Shown here one piece after another: positions 1 through 6,411 of a stretch of 10,716 nt of DNA. How positions within the stretch are numbered: the stretch's first letter is position 1; each line of letters starts with the position of its first letter. The translations under genes and the position numbers were made by a program. Location: NCBI GenBank assembly GCA_046728075.1, contig JBKPDV010000074.1, positions 1 through 10,716 of the forward strand. The letters are read 5' to 3'. Origin of the DNA: JBKPDV01 sp046728075 (GTDB lineage Bacteria > Acidobacteriota > Thermoanaerobaculia > UBA5066 > Gp7-AA6). The notes below the pieces were generated by a model. The model worked only from the letters and a program-made list of their open reading frames with translations. It made no database searches and had not been told where the DNA came from.

Positions 1-38
1 CTTGTCGCTTACGGTGCGCTAGCCGACCCTCGAAGACT

Positions 39-836
39 TCAACCCGAAGCCGCCGCTCCTTTGCAGAAGGAGAGGAGCCGGTAACCGTAGGCGCCGCTGC
101 GATAGAGCTCGCGATACTCCTGTCCGCTTTTGATCAGCCCCTCGAGCTGCTCGGCGGAAACGCCGACCTCCGCCAGGATGGAATCGCGATGACGGGACAA
201 CCGTCGCAGGAAGTAGTCGATTGTCGGAGCGGCCTTACGCGAGAGGTCGATCTCCTCTTCGAGGCGAAATCCCTGGCTCTGTGCCGCCGAGAGGAAGCGG
301 TCCAGCCGGTGGAGCGCGTCCGGTCTGTCGACGGGCCGGAGCGCGAACTCGTCGACCACGATGAGCGCCGCGCCGGGCGCCGACAAGGCGGCAACCTTGC
401 CGAAGAGAACGGCGCTGTCCACGTACTGCGCCGACTCCTGGAACAGGACGATGCCGTAGGGCCGGGAGGTCTCGAAGGACTCCAGGCCGACCGCATGAAG
501 GGGAAGCTCGCCGGCGAAGCGGGACTGCGCGATGGCGATCTGGGTTGGATCGGGAGTGATTCCCTCGGCGTCATAGCCCAGGCGGCGGAGCCGCGCGAAG
601 GTCGTGCCCAGACCCACTCCCACCTCCAGAAGCCGGCCCGGCGGAGGAGGAAGCCGCGCGAGCAGCAGATCCGTCGACCTCTGTTGAGCCACGCCGATCG
701 ACTCGTCCTCGCGCTCGAACAAGCCGTAGTGGAGATAAGGGACATCTCCCTCTTCCGTCAGCAGAATGTGCGTGAGGACGTTTAAGGGAAAGAGAAAGGT
801 TCGGTAGAGGTCGCTCGAAAGGGCGGGCTCGTTCAC
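39..836 (-). CDS. Class I SAM-dependent methyltransferase, substrate unknown
   Basis: A 265-residue cytoplasmic protein with one Rossmann-type methyltransferase domain. The SAM-binding motif I is visible as LLEVGVGLG (about residues 69-77). It is followed by a predicted strand ending in EGITPD (91-96), where the acidic residue would bind the SAM ribose, and by a later core segment FQESAQYVD (132-140) leading to a VVDEF strand. The roughly 60 residues before motif I and the helical C-terminal third (from about 190) probably form a substrate cap. I see no motif that fixes the substrate, so small molecule, lipid and sugar are all possible. The start is GTG at 836-834. It overlaps the TGA stop of the upstream amidohydrolase by 4 nt (GTGA), which suggests translational coupling and explains the lack of a clear Shine-Dalgarno. 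No terminator is visible in the 38 nt after the stop. The fold is secure; the function is open. Confidence 0.82.
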   Translation of the reverse strand: MNEPALSSDLYRTFLFPLNVLTHILLTEEGDVPYLHYGLFEREDESIGVAQQRSTDLLLARLPPPPGRLLEVGVGLGTTFARLRRLGYDAEGITPDPTQIAIAQSRFAGELPLHAVGLESFETSRPYGIVLFQESAQYVDSAVLFGKVAALSAPGAALIVVDEFALRPVDRPDALHRLDRFLSAAQSQGFRLEEEIDLSRKAAPTIDYFLRRLSRHRDSILAEVGVSAEQLEGLIKSGQEYRELYRSGAYGYRLLSFCKGAAASG

Positions 837-2176
837 ATCCGGCTCTTCAACTTGCTCACCGCTTCCTTCACTTCTGCCGGGGACGGCTTCAATCCCGTCA
901 CGGTCGGGTCGCTCGCCCGGTACCGCACGACCCCGTCGACGACCGTGGCGAAGACGTTCTCACGCCCCATCGAATAGACGATCGATCCGTAGGGCTCCGG
1001 CGTCCAGTCGTGGGGCAACGACCAACCCCCATCGGGATCGAGCAGCGCGAGATCGGCTCGCGCGCCCGGCACGAGTCCTTCCTCGCCGGGAAGACCGAGC
1101 GCGTGCGCCCCTTCCCAGGTCGCCATCCGCAGCACCGCGAACGCGCTCAGGAAGCGCGGCGGCGTCCGGCTCCGCGGCAGGAAGGCGGCGAGCCGCATCT
1201 CGCGAAAGGGGTCGAGGTGATCGTTACACGCCGCCCCGTCCGATCCGAGAGCGACACGGACGCCCGCCGCCTGCAGCTCCGTCACGCTGCAGATCCCGGA
1301 AGAGAGCTTGAGGTTCGAAGAGGGGCAGTGCACGACGCTCGTCCGGTGTTCGGCCAGGCGCTGGAAATCCCCGTCCTCCAGATGGACGGCATGGGCGAGA
1401 CAGGTGCGATCCGTCAGCAGGCCGACCCTCTCGAGGTAGGTCATGTTGCCCGAGCCCGTCCGCGCTCGCACCAGGTCGATTTCCGTTCGGTTCTCGCTCG
1501 CATGAGTGTGCACGATCAGGTTTTTCTCCCCGGCGTATTCCGCAGCCGTCCGAAGCAGCTTCTCCGTGCACGCCACGACGAACCGCGGCTGTACGGCGAC
1601 CCGCAGCCGCCCGCGATCTCGCCCCTGCCAGTAGGAACGCAACCGCTCGGTCTCGGCCAGACCTTCTGCGGCCCGGGCCCGCAGATTGACCGGCGTCGTT
1701 TCCGGGTCGTCCATCAGGACATTGCCGCCCGTGTAGCGAATGCCCGCACGGGCGGCCACCCGGAAAAGCGCGTCGGTGTGACGCACCGTGCCCATGTCGA
1801 GCACCGCTGTGATTCCCGAGGAGAGACACTCGGCCAGACCGAGCCTGCCCGAGACACTCATCGTCTCGACATCGTGGGCCGCCTCGCCGGGCCAGACGTG
1901 GCGCTCGAGCCAGGGCAGGAGCTCCAGCTCCTCGGGTCCGTTGCGCAAGAGCGTCTGGCAGAGATGGAGGTGCGCCTGAACGAACCCCGGCAGGACCCAC
2001 TTGCCCTTCGCGTCGAGCCTCTCGACTGGCTCCCCCGGAACCGACGCCCGCTCGGCTGCCTCCGCCCCGACAACCAGGATCGTGCCGCCTTCGGCATAGA
2101 GATCCGTTCCAGGATGCACATCTTCCGGCCTGGTCAGCCCGAGGAGGGTGCCTCCTTCAACGAGCAGACGGCTCAT
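833..2176 (-). CDS. Metal-dependent amidohydrolase, probably a 5'-deoxyadenosine / MTA / SAH-type deaminase
   Basis: A 447-residue protein of the amidohydrolase superfamily, in the cytosine-deaminase-like branch with MTA/SAH deaminases and TrzN/AtzB-type enzymes. An N-terminal beta-sandwich strip precedes the TIM barrel. Metal ligands are visible: H69 and H71 in GFVQAHLHL, H225 in VHTHASEN, and D313 in GSDGA. The catalytic candidates are E228 and H262 in LAHAVHL. The CPSSNLKL segment (284-291) and the stretch QTLLRNGPEELELLPWL after the HxH resemble 5'-deoxyadenosine deaminases as I remember them; this is the basis for the specific guess, and other aminohydrolase substrates are possible. Such enzymes deaminate adenosine moieties of SAM by-products to inosine forms plus ammonia. 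It is the second gene of a minus-strand set, 82 bp after the phosphatase gene, and is coupled to the methyltransferase by a 4-nt overlap. The ATG at 2176 has no Shine-Dalgarno; a heptamer hairpin ends 8 nt before it. Confidence 0.85.
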   Translation of the reverse strand: MSRLLVEGGTLLGLTRPEDVHPGTDLYAEGGTILVVGAEAAERASVPGEPVERLDAKGKWVLPGFVQAHLHLCQTLLRNGPEELELLPWLERHVWPGEAAHDVETMSVSGRLGLAECLSSGITAVLDMGTVRHTDALFRVAARAGIRYTGGNVLMDDPETTPVNLRARAAEGLAETERLRSYWQGRDRGRLRVAVQPRFVVACTEKLLRTAAEYAGEKNLIVHTHASENRTEIDLVRARTGSGNMTYLERVGLLTDRTCLAHAVHLEDGDFQRLAEHRTSVVHCPSSNLKLSSGICSVTELQAAGVRVALGSDGAACNDHLDPFREMRLAAFLPRSRTPPRFLSAFAVLRMATWEGAHALGLPGEEGLVPGARADLALLDPDGGWSLPHDWTPEPYGSIVYSMGRENVFATVVDGVVRYRASDPTVTGLKPSPAEVKEAVSKLKSRM

Positions 2177-2184
2177 GACGCGAC

Positions 2185-2251
2185 GGAACTCGGAACTCGG
2201 AACTCGGGACTCGAAATCTGCCCAAGTCCCGAGTCCCCAGTCCCGAGTCCC
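2185..2251. repeat. Heptamer hairpin array A (GGRACTC units), phosphatase-amidohydrolase gap
   Basis: On the plus strand the left arm (2185-2212) is three GGAACTC units followed by GGGACTC. After an 11-nt loop (2213-2223) the right arm (2224-2251) is four units in inverted orientation: AAGTCCC, GAGTCCC, CAGTCCC, GAGTCCC. The arms are equal in length (28 nt) and pair with few mismatches; the longest perfect stretch is about 10 bp. The array fills the gap almost completely, starting 7 nt after the phosphatase stop and ending 8 nt before the amidohydrolase ATG on the minus strand. No T-run follows, so it does not look like an intrinsic terminator. Confidence 0.9.
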
Positions 2252-2258
2252 GGCCTCT

Positions 2259-3926
2259 TCACGCGGGCAGACGACGCAGCATCAGGAGCGTCCGGTCGTC
2301 CGCGAAATGCTCCCCGGCCGCGTGCGCCTCCAGGACGACAGCGAGAGCCGTATCCACTTCTGACAGGTCCTGCCCGATCTGAGTGAGCAGAAATTTCTTG
2401 AGCCGCTCGAGGCCGAATTCTTCACCTTCGGCGTTGGTGGCCTCCGTGACGCCGTCGGTATAGAGGCAGAGCAGATCTTCCGCCTCGATCGTCAGGTGCC
2501 CCGAGCCATAGGGCCGGCCGGGAAAGAGCGCCAGAGGCAACCCGTGTGAGGCCAGCTCCTCCACCGCGCCATTTTTTCGGATGAGCAACCCCTGATTGTG
2601 ACCGGCGTTGGTGAAGTCGATCTCCCCATTCGCCGGATCGAGCAGAAGGAGGAAAAACGTTATGAACCGGTCGGGCCCCGTCCGCCGGGAGATCGCCTCG
2701 GAAAGACGGCCCGTCATCTCCGCCACCGGCACCAGCTCGTCCGCCCACGCGTGAAACGAGGCCTGAAGCGAGGCCATCAGGAGAGCTGGCCCCACTCCCT
2801 TGCCGCATACGTCCGCGATCGCCGCGTAGATCTTGCCGTCGGAGCGCGCTCGAAAGTCGAAGTAGTCGCCGGAGACCTGGCGTGAAGGGACGTTCGAGCC
2901 GTAGAGCTCGTAACCCGGCACGTCGGGAGGGCTCTCGGGGAGGAGTCTCTGCTGGATCTCGTGGGCAAGCGCGAACTCGCGATCCATCTGGCGCTTCTCC
3001 ACGTTTTCCGCCATGAGCCGGGCGTTCTGGATCTTGGCCGCGGCCACGTTTGCGAGCGAGGTCAGCAGCCGCAGGTCGGCCTCCTCGAAGGAACGGTGAC
3101 CCATCCGGCAATCGACGTAGATCAAACCGACGACCTCCCCCGCGTTCTCCAGGGGAGCAGCCAGCACCGACTTGATTCCCGAGAGTCGGATCGATTCGGA
3201 CAGCGACACCGCCGAGCTATTGGCCGTGTCCATCAGGAGAAGGCCGTTTCTCTTCTCGATGACAGTCTTGACCAGCGTCTTGGAGAGCCGGATGTCCTCG
3301 GCGGAGATTCCCTCCGAGACCCGCACGACGGCCGGAACGAGCTCTCCGGTGGCGGCCGAGCGCAGCAGAACGACGGCCCGGTCCGGGTGGAGGGTTTCGA
3401 AGACCTTGTCCATCAAAAACTTCAGCAGCTCGTCGACCGAGACGTCCTTCAAGAGCTCGATCGTCAGCTCGTTGACCACCCGAAGCGAATCGATCAACTT
3501 CGAGAGCTGCTCCGCCGGCAGCCGAGGATCTGTCTCCGCGGGCTTACGCAGCAGCTCGGCCGATGCCTTCAGGATCGTGTTATCGAGGGCGTGGTCGTCG
3601 CCGGCCAGCTCATCGATGCGCACGCGTGTCGTCGACTCCGACTCGACCTTGAGTGTGACGCCGCCTACCGTGATCCGGTCTCCGGACTTGAGGGGCCGCG
3701 AAGAAACGAGGCGCTCGCCGTTGACGAAAGAGCCGTTGCGCGAGCCCAGGTCCTCGATCATCAGCCCGCCGTCCCCATCCTTCAGAATCCGCGCGTGCTG
3801 GCGGGAGAGCATCTTGTCGGCGATCGGCAGGTCGTTCATCGAGGAGCGGCCGATAGTGGTCACCGGCCGGTCCAGGAGAAACTTCTGGGCGGGCATACCC
3901 GGGGCTGTCAGATAAAGATAGAACAC
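2259..3926 (-). CDS. FHA-GAF-PP2C (SpoIIE/RsbU-type) protein serine phosphatase
   Basis: A 555-residue signalling protein with three domains. The N-terminal FHA domain (about 1-97) has the phosphothreonine-binding residues in TIGRSS (24-29), SRQH (41-44) and GSRNGSFVNG (61-70). A GAF domain (about 160-302) follows and ends in a helical linker, EIQQRLLP (323-330), typical of RsbU-like phosphatases. The PP2C-type SpoIIE domain (about 338-553) keeps all metal-binding acidic residues: D354 in SGDYFDF, D372 in IADVCGKG, D491 in LYTDG and D543/D544 in ADDRT. It should therefore be an active manganese- or magnesium-dependent phosphatase controlled by a phosphopeptide partner and a GAF ligand or dimer. 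There is no signal peptide or membrane segment. The GTG start at 3926 is chosen because FHA strand 1 begins at once. No STAS antagonist, anti-sigma kinase or FHA-targeted kinase lies in the window, so its partner is unknown. It is first in the minus-strand unit. Confidence 0.92.
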   Translation of the reverse strand: MFYLYLTAPGMPAQKFLLDRPVTTIGRSSMNDLPIADKMLSRQHARILKDGDGGLMIEDLGSRNGSFVNGERLVSSRPLKSGDRITVGGVTLKVESESTTRVRIDELAGDDHALDNTILKASAELLRKPAETDPRLPAEQLSKLIDSLRVVNELTIELLKDVSVDELLKFLMDKVFETLHPDRAVVLLRSAATGELVPAVVRVSEGISAEDIRLSKTLVKTVIEKRNGLLLMDTANSSAVSLSESIRLSGIKSVLAAPLENAGEVVGLIYVDCRMGHRSFEEADLRLLTSLANVAAAKIQNARLMAENVEKRQMDREFALAHEIQQRLLPESPPDVPGYELYGSNVPSRQVSGDYFDFRARSDGKIYAAIADVCGKGVGPALLMASLQASFHAWADELVPVAEMTGRLSEAISRRTGPDRFITFFLLLLDPANGEIDFTNAGHNQGLLIRKNGAVEELASHGLPLALFPGRPYGSGHLTIEAEDLLCLYTDGVTEATNAEGEEFGLERLKKFLLTQIGQDLSEVDTALAVVLEAHAAGEHFADDRTLLMLRRLPA

Positions 3927-3936
3927 AGCAAACCTG

Positions 3937-3969
3937 CGCGGATTCTAACTCTCTCCCGCCGGCCGTCGA
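3937..3969 (-). promoter_or_regulatory. Candidate promoter of the phosphatase unit
   Basis: On the minus strand a TAGAAT -10-like box (3942-3947, one change from TATAAT) lies 16 bp after TCGACG (3964-3969), a fair -35. The box sits 15 nt before the GTG start, so any leader would be under about 10 nt. The wider motif TTAGAAT-C-CGCG (3937-3948) matches that of the divergent rpmE promoter. Assigned by motif only. Confidence 0.45.
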
Positions 3970-4026
3970 CTCTCAGGTTCTTGCCGGACAAGACTTTGCC
4001 TCCGGCGCGGCCTTTCCCGCCGGCCG
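3954..4026. repeat. 12-bp direct repeat TCCCGCCGGCCG in the divergent promoter region
   Basis: TCCCGCCGGCCG occurs at 3954-3965 and again at 4015-4026, 61 bp apart. The first copy overlaps the spacer and -35 of the minus-strand promoter; the second ends 6 bp before the -35-like TTGCGC of rpmE. Its CCGGCCGG core is self-complementary. A pair of regulator binding sites is possible, but GC-rich sequence of this kind can recur by chance. The rest of the 145-bp gap (3927-4071) holds only the two candidate promoters and a possible small stem (4002-4007 with 4018-4023). Confidence 0.4.
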
Positions 4027-4032
4027 GGGGGG

Positions 4033-4061
4033 TTGCGCGAGGCGTTTGCCCGCCTTAGAAT
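4033..4061 (+). promoter_or_regulatory. Candidate promoter of the rpmE-prfA-prmC-murA run
   Basis: TTGCGC (4033-4038) and TAGAAT (4056-4061) are separated by 17 bp. The expected transcription start, about 7 nt downstream, is only about 4 nt from the rpmE ATG at 4072. That implies a leaderless or nearly leaderless mRNA and fits the absence of a Shine-Dalgarno there. The extended motif TTAGAAT-G-CGCG (4055-4066) is shared with the divergent phosphatase promoter. Confidence 0.45.
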
Positions 4062-4071
4062 GCGCGGTTCC

Positions 4072-4290
4072 ATGAAAAAGAACCTGCACCCCGAGTATCA
4101 CGAAGTTCTGGTCCACTGCGCCTGCGGCGTGACCTGGACGACCCACTCCACCAAGAAAGAGCTCCGGCTGGAAATCTGCAGCCAGTGTCACCCCTTCTTC
4201 ACGGGCAAACAGAAGCTGGTCGACTCGGCCGGCCGCGTCGAACGCTTCCGCAAGCGCTACGAGAAGAAGGCGACCGGCGCCCCGGCTTAG
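4072..4290 (+). CDS. rpmE: 50S ribosomal protein L31, zinc-binding type
   Basis: A 72-residue protein that matches the usual length and sequence of bacterial L31, a small protein of the large ribosomal subunit near the central protuberance that contacts both subunits. The N-terminal MKKNLHPEYHEV, the middle CHPFFTGKQKLVD and the C-terminal GRVERFRKRY are hallmark segments. The zinc-site cysteines are all present as C16-x-C18 and C36-x-x-C39, so this is the zinc-containing (C+) form rather than the zinc-free paralogue made under zinc limitation. I chose the ATG at 4072 because family members begin with MKK and HPEYH. Upstream in-frame starts (TTG at 4033, ATG at 4060) would add an unrelated extension and overlap the likely promoter. 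No Shine-Dalgarno is seen. It lies next to prfA, an arrangement also found in other bacteria. Confidence 0.96.
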   Translation: MKKNLHPEYHEVLVHCACGVTWTTHSTKKELRLEICSQCHPFFTGKQKLVDSAGRVERFRKRYEKKATGAPA

Positions 4291-4308
4291 CAGCGAATGT
4301 CCCGCCCG

Positions 4309-4342
4309 CGCCGCTCTCTCTCCTTTTTCTTCGCCGCTCTCT
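4309..4342. repeat. 11-bp direct repeat CGCCGCTCTCT after rpmE
   Basis: CGCCGCTCTCT is present at 4309-4319 and 4332-4342, separated by a pyrimidine stretch. This is the only structure I see in the part of the rpmE-prfA gap where the left arm of a heptamer hairpin would be expected. It has no complementarity to the heptamer array that follows, and its significance is unknown. Confidence 0.4.
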
Positions 4343-4365
4343 AGCCGTTCCCGGGAGTCCGTTCC

Positions 4366-4396
4366 GGCTGACAGCTGAGAGCTGACAGCTGAAAGC
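4366..4396 (+). repeat. Heptamer array B (AGCTGAN units), single-armed, before prfA
   Basis: Four heptamers (GGCTGAC, AGCTGAG, AGCTGAC, AGCTGAA) plus a partial AGC end 6 nt before the prfA ATG. Unlike the other arrays there is no inverted partner arm in the same gap. The unit is the same as in array C downstream of prfA, so array B and the left arm of array C form inverted copies on either side of prfA. AGCT is self-complementary, so the array may still fold locally or dimerise. Confidence 0.88.
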
Positions 4397-4402
4397 GTCG
4401 TG

Positions 4403-5482
4403 ATGCTCGAAAGACTCGAAGACATTCGCCACAAGTACGAAGACCTCAAGGCCCGACTGGCCGACCCGGACTTCGTCCAGGACCACCGCGCCGTGCGCGA
4501 CGCGCAGAAGACCCTCGCGGAATTCGAGCCGATCGTCGCCAAGCTCGAGGAGTTCCGCCGCTTCGGAAGGGAGCTCGCCGGAGCCCGGGAGCTCACCGAG
4601 AACCTGTCGCCCGGCGACGAGCTCTACCAGATGGCCTCTGTCGAGCGGGCGGAGCTGACCGAGAAGCTCGCGCGCGCCGAGCAGGAGTTGAAGGTGCTCT
4701 TGCTGCCGCGCGATCCCAACGACTCGCGCAACGTCTTTCTCGAGATCCGCGCGGGCACGGGAGGAGAGGAAGCCGCTCTTTTCGCCGCCACCCTGTTCCG
4801 CATGTACGAGCGCTACGCCGAGCGCCGCCGGTGGAAGGTCGAGATCGTGGACCGCGACGACACCGGCATCGGAGGATTGAAGGCGATCACCGCCCTGATC
4901 GAGGGAGTGGGCGCCTATTCGCGCCTGAAGTACGAGGGGGGCGTCCACCGCGTCCAACGGGTACCCGAAACCGAGGCCTCCGGGCGAATCCACACGTCCG
5001 CCGCAACCGTCGCGGTCCTGCCGGAGGCCGAAGACGTGGACGTCAAGGTCGAGGAAAAAGACATTCGGGTCGATCGCTTCTGCGCCTCCGGACCGGGGGG
5101 ACAAGGGGTGAACACGACTTATTCGGCCGTCCGGCTCACCCACCTGCCCACGGGCCTTGTCGTCCAGTGCCAGGACGAGCGAAGCCAGATCAAGAACAAG
5201 GCGAAGGCCATGCGCGTTCTCAAGGCGCGGCTGCTCGAGATCGAGCGCGGCAAGCACGACGACGCCATCGCCGCGGAGCGCAAGAAGATGGTCGGCTCCG
5301 GCGACCGATCCGAGAAAATCCGGACTTACAATTTTCCCCAGAGCCGGATCACGGATCACCGCATCGGTTTCACGACTCACCGTATGACCGACGTCCTGGA
5401 CGGCAACCTCGACGAGTTGATCGAGCCTTTGAGCGCGCATTTCCAGTCGCAGCGCCTGAAGGAAGAGCTGGCGAAGGCCTGA
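4403..5482 (+). CDS. prfA: Peptide chain release factor 1 (RF1)
   Basis: A 359-residue class I release factor that reads UAA and UAG and triggers peptidyl-tRNA hydrolysis on the ribosome. Domain 1 is the N-terminal coiled region (about 1-100). The peptidyl-hydrolase motif GGQ is at 232-234 in SGPGGQGVNTTYSAVR. The codon-recognition tripeptide of RF1 type, P-x-T, is PET at 188-190 within RVPETEASGRIHTSA; RF2 would carry SPF. Length is normal and no frameshift is present. The ATG at 4403 is preferred over the GTG at 4400 directly before it, because it gives the usual MLERL-type beginning. There is no Shine-Dalgarno; heptamer array B occupies that position. Gln234 is the expected methylation target of PrmC, encoded next. 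Confidence 0.97.
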   Translation: MLERLEDIRHKYEDLKARLADPDFVQDHRAVRDAQKTLAEFEPIVAKLEEFRRFGRELAGARELTENLSPGDELYQMASVERAELTEKLARAEQELKVLLLPRDPNDSRNVFLEIRAGTGGEEAALFAATLFRMYERYAERRRWKVEIVDRDDTGIGGLKAITALIEGVGAYSRLKYEGGVHRVQRVPETEASGRIHTSAATVAVLPEAEDVDVKVEEKDIRVDRFCASGPGGQGVNTTYSAVRLTHLPTGLVVQCQDERSQIKNKAKAMRVLKARLLEIERGKHDDAIAAERKKMVGSGDRSEKIRTYNFPQSRITDHRIGFTTHRMTDVLDGNLDELIEPLSAHFQSQRLKEELAKA

Positions 5483-5485
5483 GGG

Positions 5486-5565
5486 TTCAGCTCTCAGCTC
5501 TTAGCTTTCAGCTCTCAGCATTGAACCCTTTCTGGCTGAAAGCTGATAGCTGAAAGCTGATAGCT
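5486..5565. repeat. Heptamer hairpin array C (AGCTGAN units), prfA-prmC gap
   Basis: The left arm (5486-5520) is five inverted units: TTCAGCT, CTCAGCT, CTTAGCT, TTCAGCT, CTCAGCA. The loop is 5521-5533. The right arm (5534-5565) has GGCTGAA, AGCTGAT, AGCTGAA, AGCTGAT and a final AGCT. The arms pair as a long stem; the longest perfect match is 11 nt, AGCTGAAAGCT. An extra perfect 7-nt pair, GGGTTCA (5483-5489) with TGAACCC (5522-5528), allows an alternative fold enclosing the left arm only. The array starts 3 nt after the prfA stop and ends 6 nt before the prmC ATG. Confidence 0.92.
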
Positions 5566-5571
5566 CGTCCC

Positions 5572-6411
5572 ATGACCGCCAAAGAACTCCTCGACTCGGC
5601 TCTCTCGCTCGCGCAGAAAACGGGCTCCGACGCCACATCGTGGGACGCTCGCGTCCTGCTCGCCCACGCGCTTGGCCACTCCAACCCTCTGGCGATCGAT
5701 CCGCGGGGCGAAGTCGAGACCGCGGTCGCGTCCCGCTTCGGAGAGCTGTGGGCACACCGCCTGGTCGGCACACCGGTGCAGCACCTGGTCGGAGAATGGG
5801 ACTTCTACGGTCGCCCCTTCTTCGTCGACGACCGGGCGCTGGTGCCGCGCCAGGAGACGGAGATCCTCGTCGGAGCTGTCCTTCTCGAGGCGCCCGCGGC
5901 GCGCCGGATCCTCGACCTGGGAACCGGCGGCGGCATCATCGCCGTGACACTGGCGCTCGAGCTGCCCGCGGCCCGAGTCGTCGCCTCCGACATCTCTCTG
6001 CCGGCGCTGGCTCTGGCCAGAGCGAACGTCGCCCGACACGGAGTTCTTTCGCGCGTCTCTCTCCTGGCGAGTGATTGGCTATCGGCGGTGTCGGATCCTC
6101 CCTTCGACCTGATCGTCGCCAATCCCCCCTATCTCGCGCTCTCCGAGGCAGCGACACTGTCTCCCACGGTTGCCGAGCACGATCCCGATCGCGCGCTCTT
6201 TGCGGGAGAGGATGGGCTCTCGGCGATTCGGCATCTCCTGGAAATGGTGGGCAGCCATCTGGCCCCCGGCGGTCTCTTCCTCTTCGAGCTGGGGTTTGGC
6301 CAGGCCCGCGCCGTAGAAGTCGAGATCCTTTGCCGCCGCGATTGGCGCTTCGGCGGGCTCCGTCCGGACCTGGCGGGGATCCCCCGCGTCGCGAGCGCAA
6401 AAAAAGTTTAA
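5572..6411 (+). CDS. prmC: Release factor glutamine N5-methyltransferase PrmC (HemK)
   Basis: A 279-residue methyltransferase that transfers a methyl group from SAM to the amide nitrogen of the GGQ glutamine in RF1 and RF2, improving termination. The helical N-terminal substrate-recognition domain (about 1-75) is followed by PRQETE (92-97, the family's P-R-x-E-T-E stretch), the SAM motif I LDLGTGGG (115-122), the acidic SD of the next strand (139-140), and the glutamine-binding motif NPPY (184-187). Length is typical. The ATG at 5572 lies directly after heptamer array C and has no Shine-Dalgarno. It follows its substrate gene prfA, a common bacterial pairing. The 3' end is odd: the last codons contain a run of seven A (6399-6405), and the final GTT TAA is itself the first unit of array D. 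Confidence 0.96.
   Translation: MTAKELLDSALSLAQKTGSDATSWDARVLLAHALGHSNPLAIDPRGEVETAVASRFGELWAHRLVGTPVQHLVGEWDFYGRPFFVDDRALVPRQETEILVGAVLLEAPAARRILDLGTGGGIIAVTLALELPAARVVASDISLPALALARANVARHGVLSRVSLLASDWLSAVSDPPFDLIVANPPYLALSEAATLSPTVAEHDPDRALFAGEDGLSAIRHLLEMVGSHLAPGGLFLFELGFGQARAVEVEILCRRDWRFGGLRPDLAGIPRVASAKKV

Noticed and set aside
1..38. Terminator after the methyltransferase gene
   Set aside because: Only a 9-bp GAAGACTTC near-palindrome that overlaps the stop; no T-run and too little sequence to judge.
1010..2386. Long plus-strand open frame antisense to the amidohydrolase
   Set aside because: High GC makes stop-free antisense frames. The composition is Arg/Pro/His-rich with no recognisable domain, while the opposite strand has a complete catalytic motif set.
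4033..4071. Longer rpmE start at TTG 4033 or ATG 4060
   Set aside because: The added residues do not match L31, and the region contains the likely -35 and -10 boxes.
4199..5440. Minus-strand open frame opposite prfA
   Set aside because: Shadow frame. RF1 on the plus strand has GGQ and PxT motifs and full family length.
5501..5773. Small minus-strand proteins ending in QLSA-type repeats
   Set aside because: The periodic peptide is just translation of heptamer array C, and the rest is antisense to prmC.
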